Part shown: one piece after another, positions 20,758 to 29,999 of the stretch
Numbering within the stretch: position 1 is the first letter of the stretch
Layout: each line of letters begins with the position of its first letter
Source: Kalaharituber pfeilii
Lineage: Eukaryota; Ascomycota; Pezizomycetes; Pezizales; Pezizaceae
Assembly: GCA_015179045.1 (NCBI GenBank)
Contig: WHUZ01000042.1
Location: 372,001-436,000 of the forward strand
Direction of reading: 5' to 3'
DNA length: 64,000 bases
Notes under the pieces: generated by a model
What the model was told of the DNA's origin: nothing
The model's database searches: none
The model's input: only the letters and a program-made list of their open reading frames with translations
Program-made: the position numbers and the translations under genes

Positions 20758-22269
20758 GTGGGGGTAGCTCCGGTTGCCGAGAAAACGGGGGAGAGGGAGT
20801 TTACGCGGTCATATGTGGATGACTTCCACAGTGTGATCTCGGACAAGAGCTTGGTGGCGTTGAAGAGGAAGATTAGGGAGCATAGGCGGGCACTACGGAG
20901 GGACGCGGAGGAGGAAGGCTTCGAGATGGATGGGGACAAAGAGGAGACTTTGGTGGTGGGAGTGAAGGGGCCGACGTATAGATTGGTAGGGCTGCGGGTG
21001 GATTGGGAATTGAAGTTCGACGAACATTTCAGCAACAGACTGAACTTGGGTAAGGCGCTATGGGCCACGGCAGCGAGACTTACCCGGTTGGCCCCGGCGA
21101 AGAGGAGACAGATTTACACCGGGGTGGCGAGGACAGTGGCTATGTGGGGGGCGTGGGCATGGTACGATTATGCACATGGGGCCCCGAGGGAAAGGAAGCT
21201 GAGGGAATTGGAAAAGTGGCAGTATAAGGTGGCGAGAAGCATCACCGGGGCGCCATGGGGGACAAGACGCGATGTGGTAGAGGGCTTGTCAAACCTAGAG
21301 TCGGTGGAGACATTCGTGAGATGGGAGTCGACGAGAGTGGAGGCTAGAGCGCTGAGGTTCGAGGAGGAAAGGTTGAGAGAAGAGGATAAGGAGAAGGTGT
21401 ACTTGAGGGGGTCATTAGTGCATGGGGCGGAACTCCCGTTAGCGGTACTTCCGTCTCTACATCGGGGGGCAGAGAAAGAGGAATGGGAGAGTCACATAAG
21501 ACGAAACACGGAAGAGGGTTGGATCCCGGTATACACGGATGGGAGCTTAAGAGGAGGGAAAGCGGGAGCTGGGGCATGGTGGGGAGCGAAGGCAAAGCCG
21601 TGGTACCTGGGAGAGGAGGCTACGGTGAACGACGCTGAGTTGGTAGCGATAAGCGAGGTGATGGGGAGGGTGGAGGGGGAGCTCCTGATATTGACAGACT
21701 CGAAACACGCGATCAGGAGAATGAGAGCAGTGGCAAGAGGAGACACAGCACACGACGGCGCGACGTACAAATTGAGAAAAGCGTGGGAGGAGAGGGCGGG
21801 GAAGGGCGACCTAGACGTGGCGGTAATGTGGGTGAAGGCACATGTGGGCATAGAAGGGAACGAGGGGGCAGACAGGGCGGCGGGATGGGGGACGGCGCTA
21901 CAATATAAGGCGGAGGTGGTAACGGAGGCGGGGCAGAGACAGAGAGTCAGAAGGGAGAGAGCGGAAGAGAGAAACAGATTAGACTTGGCATACAGACCGT
22001 TAGAAAGAGTGGGCAGAGAGATAGGACGGCTGGCAGGGCTACTAGGGGGGAAGGGTCTGAGGGCGTGGAGGTGGAAGATCGGGGAGGGGGATGGTCCAGA
22101 ATGCAGATGGTGCGGGGAAGATGAGGAGACGACGGACCACTTGTTAAGGGGGTGTAGGGTGTGGAAGAGGAGGTGGCCAGGGGGTGAGGAGCACGTGAGG
22201 CGTCCACCGAAGAGGGGGGAGGGGGAGAGAGACCAGATAGAAGTGTTGCTGGCGATGTTGGGAGAATAA
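20758..22269 (+). CDS. LINE-A reverse transcriptase (C-terminal part) / RNase H / CCHC
   Basis: 503 codons open to the stop at 22,267, beginning at the truncation point, so the apparent start is not a true start. Seen: RT active-site YVDD (residues 19-22); RNase H with the acidic residues in YTDGS (259-263), NDAEL (291-295), LTDSK (312-316) and GNEGADRA (about 367-374); and the C-terminal zinc-finger-like C449-x2-C452-x8-H461-x4-C466. Missing are the endonuclease, ORF1 and RT motifs upstream of YVDD. The family role is target-primed reverse transcription of its own RNA; this copy cannot do so because it lacks the endonuclease and most of the RT. RNase H plus C-terminal CCHC fits Tad1-clade fungal LINEs. 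Confidence 0.85.
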   Translation: MGVAPVAEKTGEREFTRSYVDDFHSVISDKSLVALKRKIREHRRALRRDAEEEGFEMDGDKEETLVVGVKGPTYRLVGLRVDWELKFDEHFSNRLNLGKALWATAARLTRLAPAKRRQIYTGVARTVAMWGAWAWYDYAHGAPRERKLRELEKWQYKVARSITGAPWGTRRDVVEGLSNLESVETFVRWESTRVEARALRFEEERLREEDKEKVYLRGSLVHGAELPLAVLPSLHRGAEKEEWESHIRRNTEEGWIPVYTDGSLRGGKAGAGAWWGAKAKPWYLGEEATVNDAELVAISEVMGRVEGELLILTDSKHAIRRMRAVARGDTAHDGATYKLRKAWEERAGKGDLDVAVMWVKAHVGIEGNEGADRAAGWGTALQYKAEVVTEAGQRQRVRRERAEERNRLDLAYRPLERVGREIGRLAGLLGGKGLRAWRWKIGEGDGPECRWCGEDEETTDHLLRGCRVWKRRWPGGEEHVRRPPKRGEGERDQIEVLLAMLGE

Positions 22270-22419
22270 AGGAGGGGAGGTGCCGGGGAGGAGGGGGAAA
22301 GGGGGGGGGGGGGGGTTCTTCCAAGTCAATTAATTTTCTAGAGTTAGTAGCCACAGCATCGCCATAGCCCTTAGGGCGGTACGCGATTAATGATATAAAA
22401 AAAAAAAAAAAAAAAAAAA
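20758..22419 (+). mobile_element. LINE-A, best-preserved copy, 5'-truncated
   Basis: 1,662 bp from mid reverse transcriptase to A-run. A perfect 10-bp target duplication ACCGATCACC flanks it (20,748-20,757; 22,420-22,429). The 3' UTR ends in the hairpin CGCCATAGCCCTTAGGGCGG, ACGCGATTAATGATAT and a 24-nt A-run. The uninterrupted target is preserved in the LTR-like copy at about 26,890. The open reading frame and high G content argue for a young copy without heavy C-to-T decay. Confidence 0.9.
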
Positions 22420-22639
22420 ACCGATCACCTTCTACTATATTTAGTACATACATGCATCAGTTCTTCTCGCCTTGCTTGTACATTCGCACTTACACATACA
22501 CTCAGTACGGCACCGCACAGTACAACTCGAAGTATCCTTGAGGTGGACTGCCCAGTGAGTTCCCAGCAGAGGACCCATGGCTGGTGAGTAAAGGTCGGCT
22601 GTACCCCCTGACCCGCTCATACCGTGGCGGTACCTATGA

Positions 22640-23241
22640 ATATAATGAAAAACCCCGGGAGTAGTCATAAACAGAACGAAATGAAAGAAATGAAAAACCA
22701 TCTCCCCGCCCACTCCAGCATCTCGGCTCATGGGTCCCTCTCGCCCTCCTTCGCCTTCGGTGGATTTCTCGTCGCGTCTACCCCCCTGGCCACTTTCGCC
22801 TCCATGCTCCGCATTCATTCCAGATGTGCTCTGCTGTCTCTTCGGCTTCCCCGTACCACCTGCACTCTGGGCTCTCCTCCAGGCCTATCTTGTGTCTCCA
22901 GGTTCTGAGGCCCTTGCCCCCTAGGAGTCCTGCTAGCATGGACACCAGACCGCCTAGGCGCTCCAGTGGCCTGTAGCTTAGGCCCAGCCTGGCTCTCTCT
23001 CTCGCCCTTTGAGCTCTCACCTGCATTCACAGCCCTGCTCCGTCACGGCCTCATCTTGGTGTGGTAGAGGGCACCAATCCTGGCCGCTCTATCCGCCCTC
23101 TCGTTGCCTTCGATGCCTCTGTGGCCTTTTATCCACAACACCGCTACGTCCGTGCCCCGTCGCACGATCCTTTCTTCCCAGGCCTCTCGGGCCAGCTGGG
23201 ACGCCACACCGGGCATTGGGCGGCCCTCGGCTAGGTTTTTG
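22640..23241 (-). pseudogene. LINE-A RNase H / C-terminal fragment
   Basis: Minus-strand reading gives VLWIKGHRGIEGNERADRAA (about 23,110), RARLGLSYRPLERLGGLVSM and CRWYGEAEETAEHIWNEC (about 22,860). The second Cys of the CCHC is replaced by Tyr. Frame breaks are present. The insert at 23,242 separates it from its upstream part. Confidence 0.75.
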
Positions 23242-23318
23242 CAGCCTGCCTCCGGGCTTTGAGGGTCGAAGACCCAGGGGCCCTGCCTTGGCGAGCAGCC
23301 GCACGCGGGGTCATCTGA

Positions 23319-23350
<32 letters not shown>
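23242..23350 (+). mobile_element. 109-bp LINE-B 3' end insert
   Basis: CAGCCTGCCTCCGGGCTTTG as in the LINE-B UTR at 19.77 kb, then CCCTGCCTTGGCGAGCAGCC, ACGCGGGGTCATCTGATAT and an A-run. A perfect 13-bp duplication GGCTAGGTTTTTG flanks it (23,229-23,241; 23,351-23,363). Confidence 0.9.
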
Positions 23351-23353
<3 letters not shown>

Positions 23354-23900
23354 TAGGTTTTTGAGCTGCTGGATACCCACCCGGAGTCCGTGACTAGGAG
23401 CAGTTCCTCGTCGCCTTCTTTCAGTGCGTTTGCCATGGCTTTTGGACGTGTTTTCTCTCTCTGCTCTCTCGTAGCCCTCCTCATACCCCCTTTGGCCCCA
23501 GAGCATTGGCAGGACTTTGCGAAGGGCTTGTCGTTTAAGTTGATCGGTTCTTCGAACTCTCTCCTCCGTGGCGAGCTTCTGATGTGTTCTGGTAGAATCT
23601 GCTGCTTGGGGATCCATTCTATAATCTGTCCCACGACGCAGTATCTGCAAAATCCATCCTGTACGGTGTACCTGTATCTTCTTTCCTTCCCGAGCCTTTC
23701 CTTCCCTGGGTCTTCTCTGAGTTGCAATTGATCTTGGTGCCTCTGAACAGCAGGCCTGACCTCAGGGCCTCCACTACACCGTCCGATACGAAGGTCGAGA
23801 TTGCTTTGTTGTCTCATTCTGAAGAGGTGGGTGCCTTCCGAATCTAACTCACGCCTCCTGCCATAGAAGAGTACACTACATTCTCCTTCCACTTTTCGCA
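23351..23900 (-). pseudogene. LINE-like fragment upstream of the LINE-A RNase H
   Basis: The minus-strand open frame ends in ANALKEGDEELLLVTDSG, an RNase H strand that continues across the 109-bp insert. The ~150 residues before it (e.g. RYRYTVQDGFCRYCVVGQII) do not match the other LINE copies here and may be a divergent linker or a recombinant junction. Confidence 0.5.
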
Positions 23901-23934
23901 GTCAATATCTGCTCAATTGCACTTTCTCAGGTTT

Positions 23935-24004
23935 GTACCTCGCCATAGCCCGTAGGGTGGCATGCGAGTACTGATAGAAAAAAAAAAAAAAAAAAAAAAA
24001 AAAA
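23935..24004 (+). mobile_element. LINE-A hairpin insert
   Basis: CTCGCCATAGCCCGTAGGGT, GGCATGCGAGTACTGATAG and a ~30-nt A-run. The flanks TCAGGTTTG and TCAGTTTTG may be a decayed target duplication. Confidence 0.7.
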
Positions 24005-24153
24005 TATCAGTTTTGCCCCTACAGTACCTATACTCTGTGAAACTGACCAAAGGTTATTGTGCCAACTTTACATGTATAAGCACAGTTGCAAGATGACCTC
24101 GTGCTGGCCGTACCACAATGGAAATTACTCAATTCAGGAAATCATTACGTATA

Positions 24154-24219
24154 TATATATATATATATTTTTTGGGTCACGTAACCCCGCATACAGGTAG
24201 TACTGGCCTATGGCAGGGA
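24154..24219 (-). mobile_element. 66-bp LINE-C hairpin insert
   Basis: Reads on the minus strand CCCTGCCATAGGCCAGTACT, ACCTGTATGCGGGGTTACGTGA and an A/AT run. A perfect duplication ATTACGTATA flanks it (24,144-24,153; 24,220-24,229). The insert starts at the hairpin base. Confidence 0.85.
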
Positions 24220-24269
24220 ATTACGTATATTTCATGGTCTATAAATTAGGCAAAATTTCAGTTACTGAT

Positions 24270-24340
24270 TCGTTAATGCTATTCAGGCCGTTTCAGACGG
24301 TCCAGGCTGGTCCAGACAAGTCCAGACCATTTAGGTGTAT
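24270..24340. repeat. Fragment of GGCC-type repeat
   Basis: TTCAGGCCGTTTCAGACGGTCCAGGC and GGTCCAGACAAGTCCAGACC resemble the palindromic family. Ends not defined. Confidence 0.4.
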
Positions 24341-24695
24341 TATTTTAGTATTTAAACCCCGGCATATCTCCACGCGCAGGGACTGCGGTCACGTACCCGT
24401 TCATTCATTTCACTACATATTATTCTTTTTCGCATGTATTTACTTCACCCACCTTTGTGCTTTCTCAAATTGAGGTCACTTATCGCATGCATTTATTTCA
24501 CCACTTAATGATTCTTTCCGTGTGTGTTTATTTCGCAATCTATTTTTCTTTCAGATCAAGGAACATATCACGTGAACGCATGTTTATTCCACCACCTCTC
24601 ATTCTTTTCAGTTGTATTCATTTCGCTGCCCACTATTTGAGATCCCGCATATATTTATTTCACCACCTATTATTCTCTCATGTACATAGCTATAT

Positions 24696-24748
24696 ATATA
24701 TTGGTTCACATAACCCCGCATACAAGCTACAAGCCTATGGCAGGGATG
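24696..24748 (-). mobile_element. 53-bp LINE-C hairpin insert
   Basis: Minus-strand CCCTGCCATAGGCTTGTAGC, TTGTATGCGGGGTTATGTGA and a short AT tail. Flanked by CATAGCTATAT on both sides (24,685-24,695; 24,749-24,759). Confidence 0.8.
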
Positions 24749-24769
24749 CATAGCTATATTATTTCACTC

Positions 24770-24822
24770 TTTGTTCTGGACTGGCCTGAATGGCCTGGAC
24801 CGGCCTGTTGGGAACACTGCCT
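24770..24822 (+). repeat. GGCC-type repeat, short copy ending TTGGGAACACTG
   Basis: CTGGACTGGCCTGAATGGCC then CCTGTTGGGAACACTG. It abuts the LINE-B fragment to the right, which it truncates. Confidence 0.6.
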
Positions 24823-25440
24823 CTGGGTCTACCACCTCTTCGTATCTGAAAGACAGATGGTCCGCTGTCCGACGCTCTCCACGCCCACGCTCTGCTCCCA
24901 TACCCTTTTCAATTTTCACCTCCCAATTCTTTGTCATTCCCTTTCCCATCCCCAGCCTCGTGAAGGTGGTAGCCGTTCGTCTGTTCCACCCTATAACCCA
25001 CCCCCCTCCATACTCCACCTCCCTGCTTTCTGCTGCTCTCAGCTGCTTCCTATTCTGTCTCAACCCCCCCTCTGTGATCACCGTCAGCCCCCTCCAGGTC
25101 ACCTTCTTCACCTCCTCATCCACTTTCTCGTTACCCTCGATGCGCTGCGTATGTGGGCCTTTACCCACAAAAGCTTCACGTCGCCGCCCGCCTTCTTCCT
25201 TGCAATTTCTTTCACTACGCACCTCAGGTCCGCCGTTCTTGCCCTACCCCGCCTACCTGCCTTCCTCACACTGCTATTGCAGCCTGTGAGTCTGTCAGTA
25301 TCGTCACGGGCGCTGGTGCTTCTGCTGCCCTCTCCAAACCCTTTCTCATCCCCCCTACTGCCAGCAGAACCTCTCGGGGCAGTCATATTCTGACCGCCGC
25401 TCTCGGACAGCATCAGACGATAACCTTTACGCCATGGCAC
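24823..25440 (-). pseudogene. LINE-B-like RNase H / CCHC fragment
   Basis: Minus strand: LRCVVKEIARKKAGGDVKLL and WVKAHI (about 25,190), then RIEGNEKVDEEVKKVTWRGL, TEGGLRQNRKQLRAAESREV and a degenerate CCHC (RTADHLSFRYEEVVDPE). A frameshift near 25,150 separates the two parts. The 3' end is replaced by the GGCC repeat. Confidence 0.75.
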
Positions 25441-25724
25441 TCAGCACAGGTAACATTGTTGGCCAGGTAGATCGATTGTTGGTACAAGCATATGGAAAGA
25501 CATATTTGTATTGATGTGCAGAAAAATTGCTTCAAAGTTGTGACATCTATCCTGTTACGGAGTCTACGATGATGTAGCAAAATGAGGTTGTAACTTAGGG
25601 CAACGCCTGAAGCTGGACCATCTCTTGGGGGCAGAAGGCCCTCCTTATATAGCCAGCTCCCCGAGCATGCCTACTGTATGTTCTATTGCTTATGCTATCT
25701 ATGCTTAACAATCAATATCAACGT
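25441..25724. other. No gene recognised
   Basis: No coding or repeat signal I can name in this short stretch. Confidence 0.3.
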
Positions 25725-25776
25725 CTATCGCCATAGCCCCCCGGGCGGCAAGCGATTAATGATATTAAAAATATAT
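25725..25776 (+). mobile_element. 52-bp LINE-A hairpin insert
   Basis: CTATCGCCATAGCCCCCCGG, GCGGCAAGCGATTAATGATAT and a short A-run. A perfect duplication ATATCAACGT flanks it (25,715-25,724; 25,777-25,786). The inner stem is GCCC/GGGC with loop CCC. Confidence 0.9.
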
Positions 25777-26039
25777 ATATCAACGTTTTGGTTGCTGAGG
25801 CTGTGCACAACAAGCCTACGCGTACTCTTGCCACTCAATGGCGCGACTCACTTCAACCATGCCCTCCGCTTGTGATACGCTTCCGTCACCCGACCTGTCA
25901 ATTGTATTGCCCTGCTGTAGTTATCGGTTGATCAGGCCGAACGGTCACTAGCAGCCTTACGGGTCAACTCAGGTAGATATCCCAGCCTCTCTGGGTAGGC
26001 CCATGACACAAACAGTGGCTCCTATGCCCATGCCTTCCC

Positions 26040-26490
26040 CCCACCTCCATCCCTTTTCCAGAAACCGCCCCCACCCTGACCTTCTCATCCATGTTCCCAT
26101 CAGTGTACACCCTTTGCCAAGCCGTCAGCCTTCGGTGGGCCACTCAATGGAAGCTTTCCATTCTGCGCCATCTCCTTAGTCTGGTTGCACTACCCCCGGA
26201 TAGTGCAACCAGACTACCACCTCCTCCTCTCCTTCCATCCCTTCTACTTCTACTCTCTCGCATTCTCCCCCCTAAGACATTGTATCTACTCCTTCGATCA
26301 GGCATGACAAAGCTGACCATGCTCTGCATGCGCCCTGCTGCAGACTCGAAGCCATCCGTTTTCTCCTTCGCCCACCCCATGCCCCAGTCCCTCCAATCTC
26401 TCCCCCTCTCCTCTTCATCTCCATCCCCCGAAATCCGCCGTCCAGACGTCCCCGCAGCCCGCCAGATCCCAGGCTTCTTGCTACAAATCT
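26040..26490 (-). pseudogene. LINE-C-like fragment
   Basis: Minus-strand EERGRDWRDWGMGWAKEKTD and GFESAAGRM match the LINE-C region between RT and RNase H (GERGRDWRDFSLGYATDKND at 33.4 kb). The rest is decayed and includes the palindrome at 26,178-26,215. Confidence 0.65.
26178..26215. repeat. Perfect 15-bp inverted repeat, 8-nt loop
   Basis: AGTCTGGTTGCACTA, then CCCCCGGA, then the exact complement TAGTGCAACCAGACT. It lies inside a LINE-C-derived coding remnant. Confidence 0.9.
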
Positions 26491-26509
26491 CGCCTGCGCA
26501 GTGTTGTGG

Positions 26510-27108
26510 TAGGCGGCGGCGCCTAACTGCTCTAACCGCGCTGGCGCTAGGCTCAAGGAAGTCATAGGTCTCGCTTCTACATGTCACGTAAATAGACCCT
26601 TAGGGCGGCACGCGAGTAATGATATTAAAAAAAAAAGAAAAAAAAAAAAGTCGCAGGTCACGTGGGGTGTACAGTAAGCGAATCTGGAATGAGGGTAAGG
26701 CTGGAAGGAAGCATGATCAAAAATGGGTATCCGGTCGGCCAGCAGTATAAGAGTGGTGATTCTGTACAGCTCTTCGTTCTCAACATTCAGTTCTTTCCTA
26801 CACATTCAGTTCTTCTATTCGACGTTCAGTTCTTTATTCCTGTCTTCAGCTCTCCTTTACTTTTTACCAATTGTCTACATAGCTTGCCTCTATGTTCTTA
26901 CCAATTACCCTTCTACTATAATTACTACATACATGCATCAACTGTCCTCGACTTGCTTGTACATGCGCACTCACACATACACTCAGCACGGCACTGCGCA
27001 GTATAACTCGAAGTATCCTTTGAGGCCAATTGCCCAGTGACCTCCCAGCAGAGGACCCACGGCTAGTGAGCAAAGGTCGACTGTACCCCTAACCCACTCA
27101 TAGCGTCT
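26510..27108. mobile_element. LTR-like repeat, copy 2
   Basis: Homologous to the split copy at 20.4-22.6 kb. Contains TGTACAGTAAGCGAAT, TATAAGAGTGGTGATTCTGT and an end near CCCACTCA. It carries a short LINE-A-tail insert at about 26,590-26,650 (TTAGGGCGGCACGCGAGTAA plus A-run), absent from copy 1. Confidence 0.55.
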
Positions 27109-27109
27109 A

Positions 27110-27800
27110 ACGCCACTTCTGCACTTTCTACTCCCGCATTCCAATTGACCTTCTCCTTTGCAATACCCTGCACTGCGCCTGTTGCCTTCCTCAGTAGCTA
27201 TGCTGTCTTGCCCGTCTCCTCATTGCCCTTTATACCCTTATGACCCTTAACCCACATTACTGCTACATCCATTAGTCCTTCTGCTATTCTTTTCTGTAAT
27301 GCCATTCTGCAGGCTTTGCTGGCACCCTCTGGTGTGGGTCTCCCTTGTGCCAACTTGGCTAGCTTGTCAGTTGCCACTTGGGGTCTGTGACAACCAGCTG
27401 TTCTACCTCCCCTTCATCCTCCAGTACCTTAGTTATAGCAATTAATTCTGCATAATTGACTGTGGCCTTTGTCCCTGGATACATTGATTCCACCCTGCCC
27501 TGACGCCAGTAACCTGCTCCAGCCCTCCCATCCTTTTCGCTCCCAATGTAGGCAACCTTTCCGCCCACATCCTCTTTATCTGCCACCCGTCGTTCCCATT
27601 CTTCTTTTTCCGCTATAGATGTCAGAGTTGGGATTACTGCCCAGGAGAGACTTTCCCTCAATCCAAGCATCCTTTCAAGTATTTCGTTCCCTCCTCCTTA
27701 GACGCCTCATCTTCGAACCTCAATGCCCTCCCCTCTACTCGGATGCTTTCACCTTCCATAAAGGCTTAAACTGACTCCAAATTGGCCAAGCCCTCTACTA
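27110..27800 (-). pseudogene. LINE-A-like RNase H fragment
   Basis: Minus strand: SIRVEGRALRFEDEASKEEG (about 27,720), EKEEWERRV (about 27,600), VNYAELIAITKVLEDEGEVE and LVVTD (about 27,430), then VMWVKGHKGIKGNEETGKTA (about 27,250). These match LINE-A residues ~190-375, with several stops. Confidence 0.75.
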
Positions 27801-27988
27801 CATCTCACCCTTGTGCCCCTGGGCGCGCCCGCCAGAGTCCTTGCTACTGTATACTGTCACGGTGTCACCCCTCGTCCACTCGGGCTGTATATAGACCCCC
27901 GCCGCCCCCCCAAACCCTCCTGCCTTTACATATTCCTAGTAGATCATCTCCTTCCATATATTGACCTACTCCTCTCGGCTCTCCCTCA

Positions 27989-28280
27989 TAGTGAGCGGCA
28001 CGAGCCGAGCCAGCTCGAGCTCAAACGAGCCAAGATCATGCTAGTGTTTTTCTTGCCAGCTCGCTAAAATGCTTAGCCACTGCAAGGTTTCATAAACTGT
28101 AAATACCGAATATAGTAGTAATTAGAGACTTGGAGCTCATTCTGACCTACCAACAACTTCGAAATGCTCAATTTAGCTGATAGTAGTGAGAAAGATGAAA
28201 ATTTAGCTTAGTTTAGTTTAAGTTTGTCAATATTATATATATAATCAATCTAGGCTCGAGCTAGCTCGTGCGGCTCACTA
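27989..28280. mobile_element. hAT-type MITE, copy 1 (292 bp)
   Basis: Terminal inverted repeats start TAGTGAGCGGCACGAGC / TAGTGAGCCGCACGAGC and continue into GAGCTCGAGC words. A perfect 8-bp duplication CTCCCTCA flanks it (27,981-27,988; 28,281-28,288). The TAG-G terminus and 8-bp duplication are hAT hallmarks. The AT-rich interior is shared with the inverted copy at 34,804. Confidence 0.95.
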
Positions 28281-28288
28281 CTCCCTCA

Positions 28289-28787
28289 CGTGCATAACTG
28301 CCCATGTTCCTTCCCTTAGTTCTGAGGCTGGGCTAAAGGCTGAGTATACTATAGTTACCGCACTTCCCATTCCTCTCTTCTGCACATGCCTCTCCTATTC
28401 ATAGGACATCCACCTCCTTCTTATATGTCCACTCTATCACTAAATTTACATTTGCCACTCCACCCTGGGCATTCTGGTATACTATTTTCCACTTCACCAT
28501 GTTGACTTGGAGACCCCCTCGGCTTCGTCCTCCTGTAGCAATGCCCACATGGAGTCTCCCAAGTTCTTGACCTCCTTCTCAATTCCCTGCATTTTACAGT
28601 ATCTGCCTTGATCCCCTCCCGGCCGTTATCACTTTTACTACTGCCTCTGCTACTTCATCCTCCTTCGCTGTAAATACTACAGTATTCCCCTTTATGCCAG
28701 TCCCTTACCCCCGGTTTTTGCTCGCTGGCTTTATGGGGCTGCCTGACTACTTCCATACTTTGATGGCCCTCTCTATGTTCCCTGCTT
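28289..28787 (-). other. Pyrimidine-rich sequence, probably decayed LINE coding
   Basis: Strand bias resembles antisense LINE coding sequence, but I cannot align any motif with confidence. Confidence 0.3.
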
Positions 28788-28855
28788 CTGCTTGGTCCTC
28801 GCCATAGCCTCCCAGGCGGCACGCGAGTAATGATATTAAAAAAAAAAAAAAAAAA
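28788..28855 (+). mobile_element. 68-bp LINE-A hairpin insert with compensated stem
   Basis: CTCGCCATAGCCTCCCAGGC, GGCACGCGAGTAATGATATT and an A-run. The flanks TCCCTGCTT (28,779-28,787; 28,856-28,864) are duplicated. Inner stem GCCT/AGGC instead of GCCC/GGGC. Confidence 0.85.
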
Positions 28856-28864
28856 TCCCTGCTT

Positions 28865-29229
28865 GGTAACCTTTTCTTTGCACTGAAACGCTGTATGCTT
28901 AGGTCATCTGCATAGTGAGCATGGACATAACACATATGCCAAGACGCTTCAGTAGCAACGTATGTACTAAACGCCTGGTCCGAGGCTACCCCAACCCATC
29001 CCCCTCACTCCTGACCTCATCGCCTTTGGGGCTGTTAGTGCCCTTGGTGATGGCATGGTATCTGCCCTCACTATCTGCTTCACCACTTTGCGGCCAGTCA
29101 CCTGTATCTTCTTAAGTTGCCATTCTTCCACCCATCTCTTACTTTCTAGGATTGTGATCCTCTCATAGGTGCAATGCCTCCTCTGTATCTGCTACCTCGA
29201 AGGTCACAAGACTAGACATTGCCTTCTTT
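28865..29229. other. No gene recognised
   Basis: No motif recognised. Composition is like neighbouring decayed LINE sequence. Confidence 0.3.
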
Positions 29230-29497
29230 TTTTTTTTTTATATCAATACTCGCATGCCGCCCCATGGGCTATGGCGAGGTGTTTTATTAAAATAAAGGAA
29301 AAGATAAGCACTAAGTACATGTGTTGCCCGCGGTGTTCGTGCGTGATGCGGGTAAATAATCCTAGAGTCGTGTCCGTGACCTTTCTACTTCCTTCCTCTG
29401 TCCGTCTCGTACACGTTCGTCCGCAACCACCTTCCTCCGCGCCTGACTTTCCCGATTTCCGTTGGTGTCCAGGTAAACTACCACGGATCTTGTCTTC
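29230..29497 (-). mobile_element. SINE-like element with LINE-A-type tail
   Basis: T-run, ATATCAATACTCGCATGCCG and GGGCTATGGCGAGG, then sequence shared with the 15.2-kb insert (ACATGTGTTGCCCGCGG complement). TTGCCTTC at 29,222 and 29,498 is a possible 8-bp target duplication. Confidence 0.6.
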
Positions 29498-29788
29498 TTG
29501 CCTTCCACGCCATAGTGGAGTCTACCCCGTCACCTCCCAGGGTGAGTCTTGGTCTCGTTTCTGACTCTTAAGGCTGAGACGGCCTTATATACCCCTTTCA
29601 GGGCCACTATGTGGATGGCGCCTTTGCACCTTAAGCCCCTTCGCTAAGTTTCCGCTCCCTTCAGAACAAACTGCCGATAACTACACCCGCCGAGTTGCAG
29701 TCCATGCCCTCACCTATGCCCAGTGGCATTTCGACCCTTAGGCCCCCCACAGGACTCGAAGCACAGGTTTAACATTTCATGACTAGTG

Positions 29789-29935
29789 GCTCTGTAGCAT
29801 AGTGGTGAGTGGTGATCCCGAAGCTTTGAGCATTGTGAAATAAAAAAAAAAAAAAAAAAAAAAAAGCTTTGAGCATTGAAAACGCTGGGACCGACACCGG
29901 CTTTATAACCGTCCTGTCGAGCCCTCTAAGCCCCT
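29789..29935 (+). other. tRNA-like sequence (SINE head or tRNA relic), interrupted
   Basis: GGCTCTGTAGCATAGTGGTG contains a very good A box (TAGCATAGTGG). After removal of the insert at 29,836, GGGACCGACACC lies at the B-box position but is a poor match. A cloverleaf is not convincing, so this is more likely a tRNA-derived retroposon head than a working tRNA. Confidence 0.4.
29836..29863 (+). mobile_element. 28-bp poly(A)-only insert
   Basis: Insert is TGAAAT plus 22 A. A perfect 15-bp duplication AAGCTTTGAGCATTG flanks it (29,821-29,835; 29,864-29,878). TGAAAT resembles the last bases of LINE-B/C tails (GTTACGTGAAT...). Confidence 0.9.
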
Positions 29936-29999
29936 ACAGCTTAGAGACTGCCGCCCAGAAGCTTTCAGGCTTCCTTCCGGCTACCTAGGCTAGTCCACT

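Larger units (their letters stand above)
20443..22620. mobile_element. LTR-like repeat, copy 1, split by LINE-A
   Basis: 20,443-20,757 plus 22,430-22,620 align with 26,510-27,108. Shared landmarks are GGCGGCGGCGCCTAACTGCT, TGTACAGTAAGCGAAT, a TATA-like stretch followed by GGTGATTCTGTACAGCTCTT, and an end near ACCCRCTCA. The promoter-like middle suggests an LTR, but exact TG/CA limits and target duplications are not settled. Confidence 0.55.

Noticed and set aside
20706..22453. Long minus-strand frames opposite the LINE-A coding sequence
   Set aside because: Shadows of a GC-biased coding strand; Pro/Ser/Leu-rich with no motifs.
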